From positions 29,646 to 93,645 of the forward strand of contig NZ_NAEW01000015.1 in the NCBI RefSeq assembly GCF_002075345.1: 64,000 bases of DNA, in the 5' to 3' direction. Source of the DNA: Citrobacter braakii. Its GTDB lineage: Bacteria > Pseudomonadota > Gammaproteobacteria > Enterobacterales > Enterobacteriaceae. The position numbers and the translations under genes were made by a program. Under the pieces are notes generated by a model. The model was not told the origin of the DNA. It was given only the letters and a program-made list of their open reading frames with translations, and did no database searches. Positions 45,352 through 52,372 of this stretch are shown here, one piece after another. The stretch's first letter is position 1, and each line of letters starts with the position of its first letter.

Positions 45352-45474
45352 ATCATGCAAGCATGATGAGCGGGATCACTGACGCATTTTTATTCCTGAT
45401 AGCCCTTAACCTGCGTAAAAACGTCAGCTTTATCGCCTGTTTTTTGCTCAGTTATCCGCTATACACCTGACGCA

Positions 45475-45490
45475 GTGCGATAAATCGCAC
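45475..45490. repeat. 16-bp perfect inverted repeat
   Basis: GTGCGAT and ATCGCAC flank AA. It lies between the iteron-like array and the orphan CdiA fragment and could be a regulator or Rep dimer binding site. Confidence 0.5.
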
Positions 45491-45497
45491 TAACGTA

Positions 45498-45727
45498 ATG
45501 ATAACTAATGAAATATCAGAAAGAAGAATAAACAGCGGTATTAAAAAGATTGAGAATAACTCTTTGGGGAGCGTTCTTGCGGCTGCAAATAAACAGAAGC
45601 CCGGAACTGTAGAAAATTACGAGTCAGGTACTCAGGCCGCGATTAAAGAGGCCTGTAGTGGAAACACCCCTGTATCCTGCCAACTGGCAGTAGCAGCGCT
45701 CGGTACGGTTACGGGAGCTGCTGCCTG
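45498..45727 (+). pseudogene. orphan CdiA pretoxin fragment
   Basis: The frame from 45498 encodes an acidic N-terminal part and then [20 protein letters not shown] followed by [17 protein letters not shown]. The Cys-spaced [12 protein letters not shown] block is found in CdiA/haemagglutinin proteins just before or after the VENN boundary. The fragment then runs, without its toxin, into integrase DNA read in the wrong frame, giving an artificial Arg-rich tail to 45917. It is a broken orphan cdiA-CT module. Confidence 0.6.
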
Positions 45728-45730
45728 TTC

Positions 45731-46003
45731 CGGCACACGATGGCGACACAGATGTTGGAGAATGGCGCAGATCTGCGGTGGATACAGGCAATGCTGGGTC
45801 ATGCCAGCGTGGAGTCTACGCAGATCTATACGCAGGTGTCGCTCCGGGCGGTTCAGGCGGTTCAGGCGGTTCAGGCCAGCACACATCCGGCAGAACGGGA
45901 AACCCCGGATGCCATAACGGGATATACCGTTCATAATGACAACACAGATGACACCACGTGTGGAGGGAATGATGAGCAGTACGATCCACTTCCGGATAGC
46001 TGA
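45731..46003 (+). pseudogene. tyrosine recombinase C-terminal fragment (XerD/phage-integrase type)
   Basis: In the frame of ATG 45740 the sequence reads [20 protein letters not shown], then [25 protein letters not shown] and [16 protein letters not shown] are the His-x-x-Arg neighbourhood and the catalytic Tyr block of tyrosine recombinases. All upstream parts are gone, replaced by the cdiA fragment, so it is inactive. A three-fold 9-base repeat (GCGGTTCAG, encoding VQA units) lies at about 45847-45873. It differs in sequence from the integrase scrap at 16505. Confidence 0.75.
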
Positions 46004-46259
46004 AGAAACCAAGCGGCTGGCCATGCAGGCGGCAGAGCGTCAGCAGGTGAGCCTGACAGAGCTGATGCGCCAGCGTGCCGAAGAGCTGGCAAAGGAAGAA
46101 CGCCGCTATCAGAGCAGTGTGCATGAAGACTGGCTGGAAGAGCAGATAGCTCAGGCGTTCAGCCGCTATGATGCCGGTGAAGGCGAGTACATCGGCCACG
46201 ATGAAATGGAAAACAGGATGAACACGCTGAAACAACAGGCCATGCGGGGTAGGCTGTGA
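45972..46259 (+). CDS. RelB/ParD-type antitoxin
   Basis: A 95-residue protein [20 protein letters not shown] with [20 protein letters not shown]: an N-terminal ribbon-helix-helix ([12 protein letters not shown]) and an acidic C-terminal tail with [20 protein letters not shown]. This is the RelB/DinJ or ParD antitoxin layout. GGAGGG lies just upstream. Frames starting at 45936 or 45969 are also open. The stop overlaps a GTG (GTGA at 46256) that is the natural start of the toxin gene, indicating translational coupling. It overlaps the end of the integrase fragment by 32 bases. Confidence 0.8.
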   Translation: MSSTIHFRIAEETKRLAMQAAERQQVSLTELMRQRAEELAKEERRYQSSVHEDWLEEQIAQAFSRYDAGEGEYIGHDEMENRMNTLKQQAMRGRL

Positions 46260-46560
46260 CGGTCAGGGTTGAATGGGAAAGCGTGCACAGAGGGACAGGG
46301 AATACATCTTCCTGTACCTGAACCGGGAAGCCGGGACTGCGGTTGCCATAGCCGCAGACGACCGTCTGGCGGGCATGACGGGTATCCTGGAGGAAAACCC
46401 GCTGGCCGGGGTAAAGGCCGGGCGTCTGGAGAGTCAGCGTAAGCTTGTCGTGCCTCACTTCCCGTTCATCATCATCTATGTAGCCGAAAAAGAGCACGTA
46501 CGTATCCTGCGGATACTCCACACCGCCAGGAAAATCGCCTCTCAGTACCGGAAACGCTAA
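46256..46560 (+). CDS. RelE/ParE family toxin, apparently frameshifted near its start
   Basis: From ATG 46273 the frame encodes RAQRDREYIFLYLNREAGTA, then DDRLAGMTGILEENPLAGVK, RKLVVPHFPFIIIYVAEKEH and HTARKIASQYRKR, a clear ParE/RelE toxin of 95 residues. The expected N-terminal strand MTVRVEWE is present just upstream, starting at GTG 46256, but one reading frame off; restoring one base around 46275 would join them into a normal protein of about 101 residues. Either a true 1-base deletion has removed the first beta strand, probably weakening the toxin, or the base call is wrong. Confidence 0.75.
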
Positions 46561-46745
46561 TCAGCCCCCTTCTCCGTCCTGTTAAAACCCGCCATATCCC
46601 GTTATAACCCACAAAAAACCTCAGGTGTACGCAGGGTTACAAGTGCTGATAATATAGCCATACGGCTGTACGGAGGCGTGCGGTAGCATGCCTGTAGGGC
46701 GAAGGTATCAAGATATGACGGGGAGACGGGGTAAATGACAGAGTC

Positions 46746-46801
46746 ATTAACCATAATGCAGGAGATTATGCGAAGCAGAGCCACGCATAATCTGCATTAT
46801 G
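46746..46801. other. Xer/dif-like imperfect inverted site
   Basis: ATTAACCATAA (46746-46756) and TTATGCGAAGC (46766-46776) resemble reverse-oriented XerD and XerC half-sites (9 and 10 of 11 bases against the pdif halves I remember), but with a 9-base rather than 6-base centre. A second element follows at 46784: CGCATAA, centre TCTGCA, TTATG. The two together form a larger inverted repeat. It may be a plasmid multimer-resolution or integrase site; this is tentative. Confidence 0.35.
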
Positions 46802-47522
46802 CCGTGCGCCCCCGCCATGTATACTTCGTTAAGGTTCAACAGGGAAAAAATGCGTATTACGGGTCAAAACGCACGTCGAGAAAAAATGTGCCCGAGTGCA
46901 ATAATCAGTCTGTCCTGTTTATTGGCAACGAAGAAAAAGAAAAGCTGTCTCTATAATTACAAAAGGATGCCAGATGACAGGCAATTGTTATGGGTAAGTA
47001 TCAATAACTGTTCCCAATTCATGCAGCCAGTGAAAGTCAACAAAAAACAACGGGTAAGATGGAAGTGGTGTGACGCCCGGTTCCGCAACATGGAGAATCG
47101 ACGGTTCATCCCTGCCGGGGCCACAGAAACAGTTATGCGACAGGCAGCCTGATGCGGTCAACAAAATAAAGAGAGCGTTTTTATTCCCTGTAATGCCCGG
47201 CGAATCAGCAGGAAACCATAAAGGATAAAAAAACAAAGAACCACCAGACGCCACGATGAAGTTATGGCGTATGCTGACTCAGAGAGTCGGTAAGTTGCTG
47301 AGTCAGACCGTATGCAGGAGCCAGGCGCAGTTGGCTGACAGTTGTTCATGCCTGAATCAGCCAGTGGCGCATTCTACCTTTGCCTTGTGGCAACTCAACA
47401 CTTTTCGTCAGCTACCGGATTCTTCCGATACCTGTGCAACATCCCGGGGCTTGATTATTTACCGCAGCAGGACATACGCTGATTCATCTTTCACCAACAA
47501 CCCGTTACAGCTTATGACATCA
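46802..47522. other. non-coding or unrecognised stretch
   Basis: About 720 bases between the Xer-like site and the DUF1090 gene. Overlapping frames of 60-117 codons on both strands show no protein-like pattern. I see no strong terminator; the right end should hold the promoter of the DUF1090 gene. Confidence 0.35.
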
Positions 47523-47942
47523 ATGAAACCACAATTTCTCAGGGTCACCGTTCTGGCAGGACTGCTGTATTCTTTCATGGTTTCCGGCGCGATGGCTGGC
47601 AATTATCGAGAATGTGAGTACAAACGCCGGCATCTGGAGTACCAGTTAGAATATGCGCAGGCATACAATAACATTCACCGGATGGCCGGGCTGCAAAGAG
47701 CTCTCCGTCATATTGATGAATACTGTACTGATGGCAGACTGCCGGAGCAAAAAGACAGAAAAGTCGCCAACAAACAGCGAAAGGTGACAACCCGACAGTA
47801 TGAGCTGGAGCAGGCCCGGATATCCGGGAAAAGTGAAAAAATCGCTGACAGGCAGGCGAAACTTGCTGAAGCCCAGGAAGAACTGACTGAAGCCCGCCGC
47901 GAGCTTTCCCGCGGTACTGTCCACAGCATAACACAACCCTGA
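47523..47942 (+). CDS. yqjC-like: DUF1090 family periplasmic protein (YqjC-like)
   Basis: A 139-residue exported protein with signal peptide MKPQFLRVTVLAGLLYSFMV then SGAMA-GNY. The mature part CEYKRRHLEYQLEYAQAYNN, MAGLQRALRHIDEYC and a long charged coiled coil (KIADRQAKLAEAQEELTEAR) match the DUF1090 family of E. coli YqjC in layout, including the two Cys. YqjC is a periplasmic protein induced by acid or envelope stress, of unknown mechanism. The start may be ATG 47514 or 47523; the long frame upstream to 47256 is not part of the protein. It is followed after 53 bases by another small exported protein. Confidence 0.75.
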   Translation: MKPQFLRVTVLAGLLYSFMVSGAMAGNYRECEYKRRHLEYQLEYAQAYNNIHRMAGLQRALRHIDEYCTDGRLPEQKDRKVANKQRKVTTRQYELEQARISGKSEKIADRQAKLAEAQEELTEARRELSRGTVHSITQP

Positions 47943-47995
47943 ACCGCGAACTTCAGCCCACAAAAGTTACATGCAACAAAAAGGAGTATTGTGTG

Positions 47996-48241
47996 ATGAA
48001 AAAAATACATTACCTCAGTTTTCTCCCGTTATGTCTGGCCGCCACTTTCCCGGTTTATGCGTTTAAATCCACAGTGCAGGAGACTGCCGGAGATCTGAGA
48101 GCCCGGGAAGATCAGTTACTGGGTAAATTTTACAGCGCCACCCACGCTGATATGCAGAGCATGCCTTTCGGAACCTGCGGCATCACGCCCGTTCCAGGCT
48201 GCCAGTGCGCATGGTGTACTGCATTACGAAACGCGGAATGA
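47996..48241 (+). CDS. small exported Cys-rich protein, 81 aa
   Basis: I do not recognise this gene. AGGAG lies about ten bases before ATG 47996. The product has a clear signal peptide (MKKIHYLSFLPLCLAATFPV ending YA-FKS), a charged middle part and a short C-terminal Cys cluster, GTCGITPVPGCQCAWC, with four Cys in 15 residues that could bind metal or form disulfides. It is exported to the periplasm or beyond. It lies just after the DUF1090 gene on the same strand, probably in one transcript. Confidence 0.6.
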   Translation: MKKIHYLSFLPLCLAATFPVYAFKSTVQETAGDLRAREDQLLGKFYSATHADMQSMPFGTCGITPVPGCQCAWCTALRNAE

Positions 48242-48399
48242 GTGTCAGATTTCATCTCCTTAAATAAATCAGGCGGGCTGATACAGACGAAAAATCGTGG
48301 GCAACTGTCTCAGCGTAACCATATAAAACCACAGAAGTATTGAATATGTTGCCAGTAAAGCGAATACGCTGCCTCCAGTCGCATCATTAAAGTATGGCT

Positions 48400-48695
48400 A
48401 TGAAAAAATTTCTGTATTGTTTTATGTTAATCTTGGCACTGGCAGCCTGCAGTTCAAAACAGTGGGCAAGTCAGTATGATACGTCAAATGCCCGCGCTGA
48501 CTGTATCGCTCAGTCCTATGATAAACATCCCGTTAACATGCAACAATCTTTTAACCTGGATCTCAAAAGTCTGACCAAAGACGACCCTTTAAATTCATTA
48601 AAAAAATAAAGGAAAATGATTTGAATAAAGATGCCAGGGCGGCTTTTGTTACAAGCTGCATGTATAAAAAGGGATGGGCACTGGTCGACAGATAG
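48400..48695 (+). pseudogene. small lipoprotein gene with a 1-base frameshift
   Basis: MKKFLYCFMLILALAACSSK has a perfect lipobox (LAAC), so the product is a lipoprotein. The first frame ends at TAA 48609 after KDDPLNSLKK. One frame over, the reading continues as FKFIKKIKENDLNKDARAAF, then VTSCMYKKGWALVDR to TAG 48695. Adding a single C to the CCC at 48585-48587 joins the two parts into about 98 residues. The Cys in the C-terminal part would pair with the Cys in RADCIAQ. The family is unknown to me, though similar small lipoproteins with an MxKKGW end are common in enterobacteria. Confidence 0.6.
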
Positions 48696-48717
48696 CTGTT
48701 TTTATACAGACAAAAAC

Positions 48718-49002
48718 TTATGCAGCATATTTCCCGGTTTCCCTCAGCTCCCTGCGGATCAGCGTCAGTATCAGTGACGTCCGGCGGGTACTCTGTTGTG
48801 GCGTTCCTGCCGGTAGATCGTAACGCAGGGTATACAGTCTGCCCCGGGGATTAAAGAAATCAATCAGCAGTACCGGATGGTCGTTAACCCGGGCGGTCCG
48901 GTAATTCAGCGTGATACAGGCTCCGCCCATTCTGGTACGCAGCACAGCGACTTCTTCCTTCACCCGTTCCGCATACTGTTCTGTATCCGCAGGCAACATC
49001 AC
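48718..49002 (-). CDS. hypothetical protein, 94 aa
   Basis: I do not recognise this gene. The product is soluble, beta-strand rich in the middle (ACITLNYRTARVNDHPVLLI, DFFNPRGRLYTLRYDLPAG) with a basic helix at the end (ILTLIRRELRETGKY). It follows the 49022 gene on the same strand by 19 bases, so the two are probably one transcript. The only ribosome-like sequence is weak. Position near conjugation genes suggests an element-borne regulator or accessory protein, without proof. Confidence 0.5.
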   Translation of the reverse strand: MMLPADTEQYAERVKEEVAVLRTRMGGACITLNYRTARVNDHPVLLIDFFNPRGRLYTLRYDLPAGTPQQSTRRTSLILTLIRRELRETGKYAA

Positions 49003-49021
49003 TTTTTCACATCTGAGCTCG

Positions 49022-49312
49022 CTATTCTATCCAGTGCCGGGCAATGGGGCCGCATCCCAACGCACGGGCGACTTTATCAATGTGACGCAGGTCATTCGCT
49101 GACAATATCAGTGTTCCCGCACGCTTTGGTGGAATCTTCTGCTGACACCATGCCATTTGTTGCACTATCCGCTCAGCGCTTCGCGCATCCTCGGTTATGC
49201 TGAGAACATAGCGCCAACGACAGACAGCCCTTCGCCACAGTTTCCTGTGCTCCAGCTCCCGGGCTATTGTATCATCGGGTAACGTTGGGTTTTTAAGCTT
49301 CTCTTCCGGCAT
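49022..49312 (-). CDS. hypothetical protein, 96 aa, possibly ANR-type regulator
   Basis: A strong ribosome site (GGAGGGGG) precedes ATG 49312. The product has a central helical segment, LEHRKLWRRAVCRWRYVLSI, followed by ERIVQQMAWCQQK. The order of small residues, Trp and a final W-C-Q resembles the short ANR (AggR-activated/negative regulator) family, which bind AraC-type activators, but the match is weak. The rest (LSANDLRHIDKVARALGCGP) looks like a small helix-turn-helix. It leads a two-gene operon with the 48718 gene. Confidence 0.5.
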   Translation of the reverse strand: MPEEKLKNPTLPDDTIARELEHRKLWRRAVCRWRYVLSITEDARSAERIVQQMAWCQQKIPPKRAGTLILSANDLRHIDKVARALGCGPIARHWIE

Positions 49313-49491
49313 ATCCCCCTCCTTTTACCACCGGAGCATCTCAGCCACCGGAAGAGTTGTCCAGCGCTTATTGTCTTATTTATGACCAGATAATAATCAG
49401 GATCGACAGTGATCCTGATACTGTTGCCAGCCAGATACGATACGGCTATTGATTCACCAGTCTTATAAATCAAATCCAGCGACAGGTGGTC

Positions 49492-49695
49492 TCATGCCGG
49501 GTTTCCTGTTGTGCGATTCAGATGCTGCATACCCAACAGAACCTTGCCATTAAGCGCCTTAAGCAATTTCACAGTTTCACCTGCCTGAGCCTCATAGCCC
49601 CGAAGGCTCAGATGACAATCCAGCAGTGCTTTGATACGGAACATAGCCGTCTCGGCCACTGAACGATGGTGATGCTCTAGCTTGCTGCTTAACAC
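49492..49695 (-). mobile_element. IS5/IS903-type transposase C-terminal remnant
   Basis: The minus-strand frame reads LEHHHRSVAETAMFRIKALL, then CHLSLRGYEAQAGETVKLLK and LNGKVLLGMQHL. RSVAETAMFRIKALLG...LSLRxYxxQ is the conserved C-terminal end of IS5/IS903-group transposases. Only the last 67 codons remain. Confidence 0.75.
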
Positions 49696-49939
49696 TCATT
49701 TCACGGTCTGAACTGGCACACGTCAGCAACTAAGTTATAAGGTGATTTAGTTCACAAAAAAGAGCCTGAAACTTTCAAAGTATGCGTTGTCGGTCTATGT
49801 TAATGTCTAGTCAAGTAAAACTGATAGCTTTCAACTTTACATTATAGAAAACAATAGTTTATAACTGTTTTACATTTGTTTTAATCTGCAGGAAGATTAG
49901 GGGTATATATATTCTGATTATTTTATCATCTGTTTAAGA
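49696..49939. other. AT-rich upstream region
   Basis: About 245 bases between the IS remnant and the G8 ribosome site. TATATAT at 49904 could be a -10 box for the 49953 gene. Nothing else is recognised. Confidence 0.4.
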
Positions 49940-49947
49940 GGGGGGGG
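49940..49947 (+). promoter_or_regulatory. G8 tract serving as ribosome binding site
   Basis: Eight consecutive G residues end 5 bases before ATG 49953, replacing a normal AGGAGG. Homopolymers of this length can slip in replication, which would change spacing and translation of the 49953 gene. Confidence 0.4.
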
Positions 49948-49952
49948 TAACA

Positions 49953-50429
49953 ATGAAAGATACTTTCTTTAATCCTGATGATATTCAGGAAACCATCTCA
50001 GGGATGAAAAAACAAGACCGTCGTGGACTGCGTTCGTCCACCAACGGCATTCCTGATTTTGTCCCACGCACGTCTCATGCCGACAAACATCATCAAGCAA
50101 AATCAATGCCTTTTATAGCTGATGTTCCGGAACAAACTCTGCCGCCCGTTACTCCCTGTTTCAGTCAGGCAGATATTGATGAGTTTCTCGCCCGTAAACC
50201 AAAAAAATATAAAATGACGGAGCGGGACTATAAAGAGCTGGGGAGAAATACTCTTTTAGGTCTTGGTAGCCTTTTTGATGGTCTGGTAACCGCTACAGTA
50301 ATTTGTGCTCCAGTTGTAGCAGAGATGATGAATACAAAAAACACAAGCAATTCTGATTCTGAATATCGATATGGAAGCGACGGAACCATATACAAAGGTA
50401 ATGCAGTAATCTTCGAACCTGAAAACTAA
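49953..50429 (+). CDS. hypothetical protein, 158 aa
   Basis: I do not recognise this gene. The product begins MKDTFFNPDDIQETISGMKK, has a Pro-rich middle part, a stretch FSQADIDEFLARKPKKYKMT, one hydrophobic segment (LGLGSLFDGLVTATVICAPV, about residues 105-124) and a polar tail. It is probably a membrane-associated protein with the N-terminus in the cytoplasm. It is convergent with the conjugation genes and shares a terminator with them. The neighbouring IS remnant and the G8 tract suggest a recently rearranged spot. Confidence 0.6.
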   Translation: MKDTFFNPDDIQETISGMKKQDRRGLRSSTNGIPDFVPRTSHADKHHQAKSMPFIADVPEQTLPPVTPCFSQADIDEFLARKPKKYKMTERDYKELGRNTLLGLGSLFDGLVTATVICAPVVAEMMNTKNTSNSDSEYRYGSDGTIYKGNAVIFEPEN

Positions 50430-50433
50430 AATA

Positions 50434-50455
50434 AGCCACCAAATTGTAGGTGGCT
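50434..50455. terminator. bidirectional intrinsic terminator
   Basis: AGCCACC and GGTGGCT form a 7-bp stem around an 8-base loop between the convergent 49953 gene and the TraG-like gene; a T-rich tail follows on the minus strand. Confidence 0.7.
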
Positions 50456-50466
50456 CATTTAAAATA

Positions 50467-51999
50467 TTATTTCAGTTTCCCTTTTCCTTTTGTAACTGCA
50501 GAAACAGCCGCATCTTTTGTTTTTTTACCACCTTCATTCCCGGCATCCTGAGGTAATTTAGCTCCGTCACCTATTATTTGTGTAGCAAAATTTCCCAAAT
50601 GGACTCCGGTCCAGCCCATCATCCCGAACCAGGACAGCGGAAAAAGAATATACATCACGCCCAGAACCAGGTTCATTATCCAGCCATCACTCACTGAACT
50701 CACAAAATTCGCGAACGGCACACCACTCGCAAGCCCCGAGTCATCCCTGGCACCGTACATTATCGTCAGCAACTGGTCATCCAGCCAGCCGGCCACTTCC
50801 CACCAGAAGGAGATAAACATCAGCGCAAACAGTGCAAACGTGATGGTCACTATTGTCTTCGGGTCATAAGCGCTAAACATCAGCAGGACCGGAATGACGA
50901 TAATCACCATCATCTCCAGCAGCGCCTGTACAATCGGTAACGCCTGCTTCAGTGCATCAAAGCCCGGCAGCGCCTCAAACTGTTTCATCCCCACGCCAAC
51001 CGTCGTCGCCAGTCGGGTGAGGTTCCCGACGAATCCCGTGGCATTGTCATTGCTGCCAACCGAGTAGGTTTCGCCTCCGCCGGAAAGGGACACATTACGC
51101 GGGCTTACCAGCCACCGCAGCGCCAGCTCCTGCCAGTTTTTAACATTCTGTAACTGGAAATCAGCTTTGACCCGCGATGGCAGACTCGCCAGCACCCGGT
51201 CTTTCAGCCCCTTCTTCGGGTCTGACCACCATTCTTTACAGGTCGGATACCCCCCGTCGCCCGTGTTCGCATACCCCGCATCCCGCTTATCATTCCACGG
51301 CCACGCCCTTCTTGGCTGTTTCGAGGTATAGGTGTCGTAATACCCCGCCGTGTTCAGAAAATAATCGCTGCCAATCCAGCCCACCGAATTAATCGTTTTA
51401 TCCGTCAGGGACTGATTCGTACTTTTCAGGCGGTAGTAAGCCCGTGAATAGCAGCTGCCGGAGAAATCCTGCAGTTCCTGGATCAGTACCGGGTCATGCA
51501 ACTGGCTGTGCTGGACTTCAAAACGCATCTGGCGGATTTTGCCCCCGCAGGGGATGGACGCAATCATCGCCTGCGTGGTTCCCTTTGAAAGCCTGTATAC
51601 CAGAAACCACCACATCGGAATTTTTGCCGTCTTACCGCCAAGGTCACTCACCACAGAACTGTAACCGGATGCCTGAGGGGTGACCACCAACACATGGCAC
51701 TGTTTCGCCCGGCTGCCGTCAAACTTCATCGTGCTGATATTCACCGGGGCAACCGGTATAATGCAGAACAGAATCACAAGGTAAGGCACATACAGGGCGT
51801 TCTCCATCCGGGGCTGCAGCAGCAGCCCCTTGTTCCCTTCATCAAATCCCTCTTCCCGGGTTTTCAGCCAGATGCCCGCACACTTAAACACCAGCGGCAG
51901 CAGGTACAGCCCTGTCCCTGACATAATGTCCCACATCGCGTTATTCATTATCCAGCCGAAGAACACCAGGATATATTCAATAATACTGTTCGCGGTCAT
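50467..51999 (-). CDS. TraG-N-like conjugative transfer protein
   Basis: A 510-residue inner-membrane protein of the TraG N-terminal family found in conjugative elements. The start is ATG 51999 after GGGGACGAGA; the longer frame to 52266 is spurious. Helices are near residues 5-45 and 60-85 (NALYVPYLVILFCIIPVAPV) and in the C-terminal third (ALLEMMVIIVIPVLLMFSAY, IVTITFALFALMFISFWWEV). The periplasmic loop is large. The C-terminus is Lys-rich and polar (KTKDAAVSAVTKGKGK). In F-type systems TraG acts in mating-pair stabilisation; in this ICE type the protein is the last of the TIGR03755-03757 group. Role is by homology and context. Confidence 0.8.
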   Translation of the reverse strand: MTANSIIEYILVFFGWIMNNAMWDIMSGTGLYLLPLVFKCAGIWLKTREEGFDEGNKGLLLQPRMENALYVPYLVILFCIIPVAPVNISTMKFDGSRAKQCHVLVVTPQASGYSSVVSDLGGKTAKIPMWWFLVYRLSKGTTQAMIASIPCGGKIRQMRFEVQHSQLHDPVLIQELQDFSGSCYSRAYYRLKSTNQSLTDKTINSVGWIGSDYFLNTAGYYDTYTSKQPRRAWPWNDKRDAGYANTGDGGYPTCKEWWSDPKKGLKDRVLASLPSRVKADFQLQNVKNWQELALRWLVSPRNVSLSGGGETYSVGSNDNATGFVGNLTRLATTVGVGMKQFEALPGFDALKQALPIVQALLEMMVIIVIPVLLMFSAYDPKTIVTITFALFALMFISFWWEVAGWLDDQLLTIMYGARDDSGLASGVPFANFVSSVSDGWIMNLVLGVMYILFPLSWFGMMGWTGVHLGNFATQIIGDGAKLPQDAGNEGGKKTKDAAVSAVTKGKGKLK

Positions 52000-52009
52000 T
52001 CTCGTCCCC

Positions 52010-52372
52010 TCACTGTAACTGTGCCCAGTTGCTGTATTCAGAAAAAGCAACCAGCATGACGGGGATGATTTCCGTACGGAACACCGCAAACCGGGGGTTC
52101 GGGTGCCCTGAAGCCCTGACCTGGTCTGAATAACGACGACGCAGTCCTCCCGGCCACAACCAGAGAGTGATGAGAATGCTGTAAAGTACCAGACGCCAGA
52201 CCAGTAACGGGGTACGCCACTGCAGCATCCGGTCATGAATCCCTCCGTAGCGGGAGTCAATGACATACAGAACCGCCAGCAACAGCGTGAGCACCATGCC
52301 CCACAAAAACACCTGGAACAGAATGTTTACCGGACGTGATTTCAGCCCCCCGGGAGTCTTCATATTCCTCAT
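52010..52372 (-). CDS. small membrane protein of the conjugation cluster
   Basis: A 120-residue protein with two or three hydrophobic stretches (NILFQVFLWGMVLTLLLAVL, LVWRLVLYSILITLWLW) and a basic loop. Its start overlaps the stop of the upstream gene (TAATG) and its end is 10 bases before the TraG-like start. I do not know its function; genes of similar size occupy this place in related elements. It is probably an inner-membrane component. Confidence 0.65.
   Translation of the reverse strand: MRNMKTPGGLKSRPVNILFQVFLWGMVLTLLLAVLYVIDSRYGGIHDRMLQWRTPLLVWRLVLYSILITLWLWPGGLRRRYSDQVRASGHPNPRFAVFRTEIIPVMLVAFSEYSNWAQLQ

Noticed and set aside
46799..47152. 117-codon forward frame
   Set aside because: It starts inside the Xer-like repeat and its translation shows no hydrophobic core or motif.
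49264..49473. 69-codon minus-strand frame upstream of the 49022 gene
   Set aside because: It overlaps the start and strong ribosome site of the 49022 gene in another frame and ends in a Lys/Arg-rich tail typical of a shadow frame.
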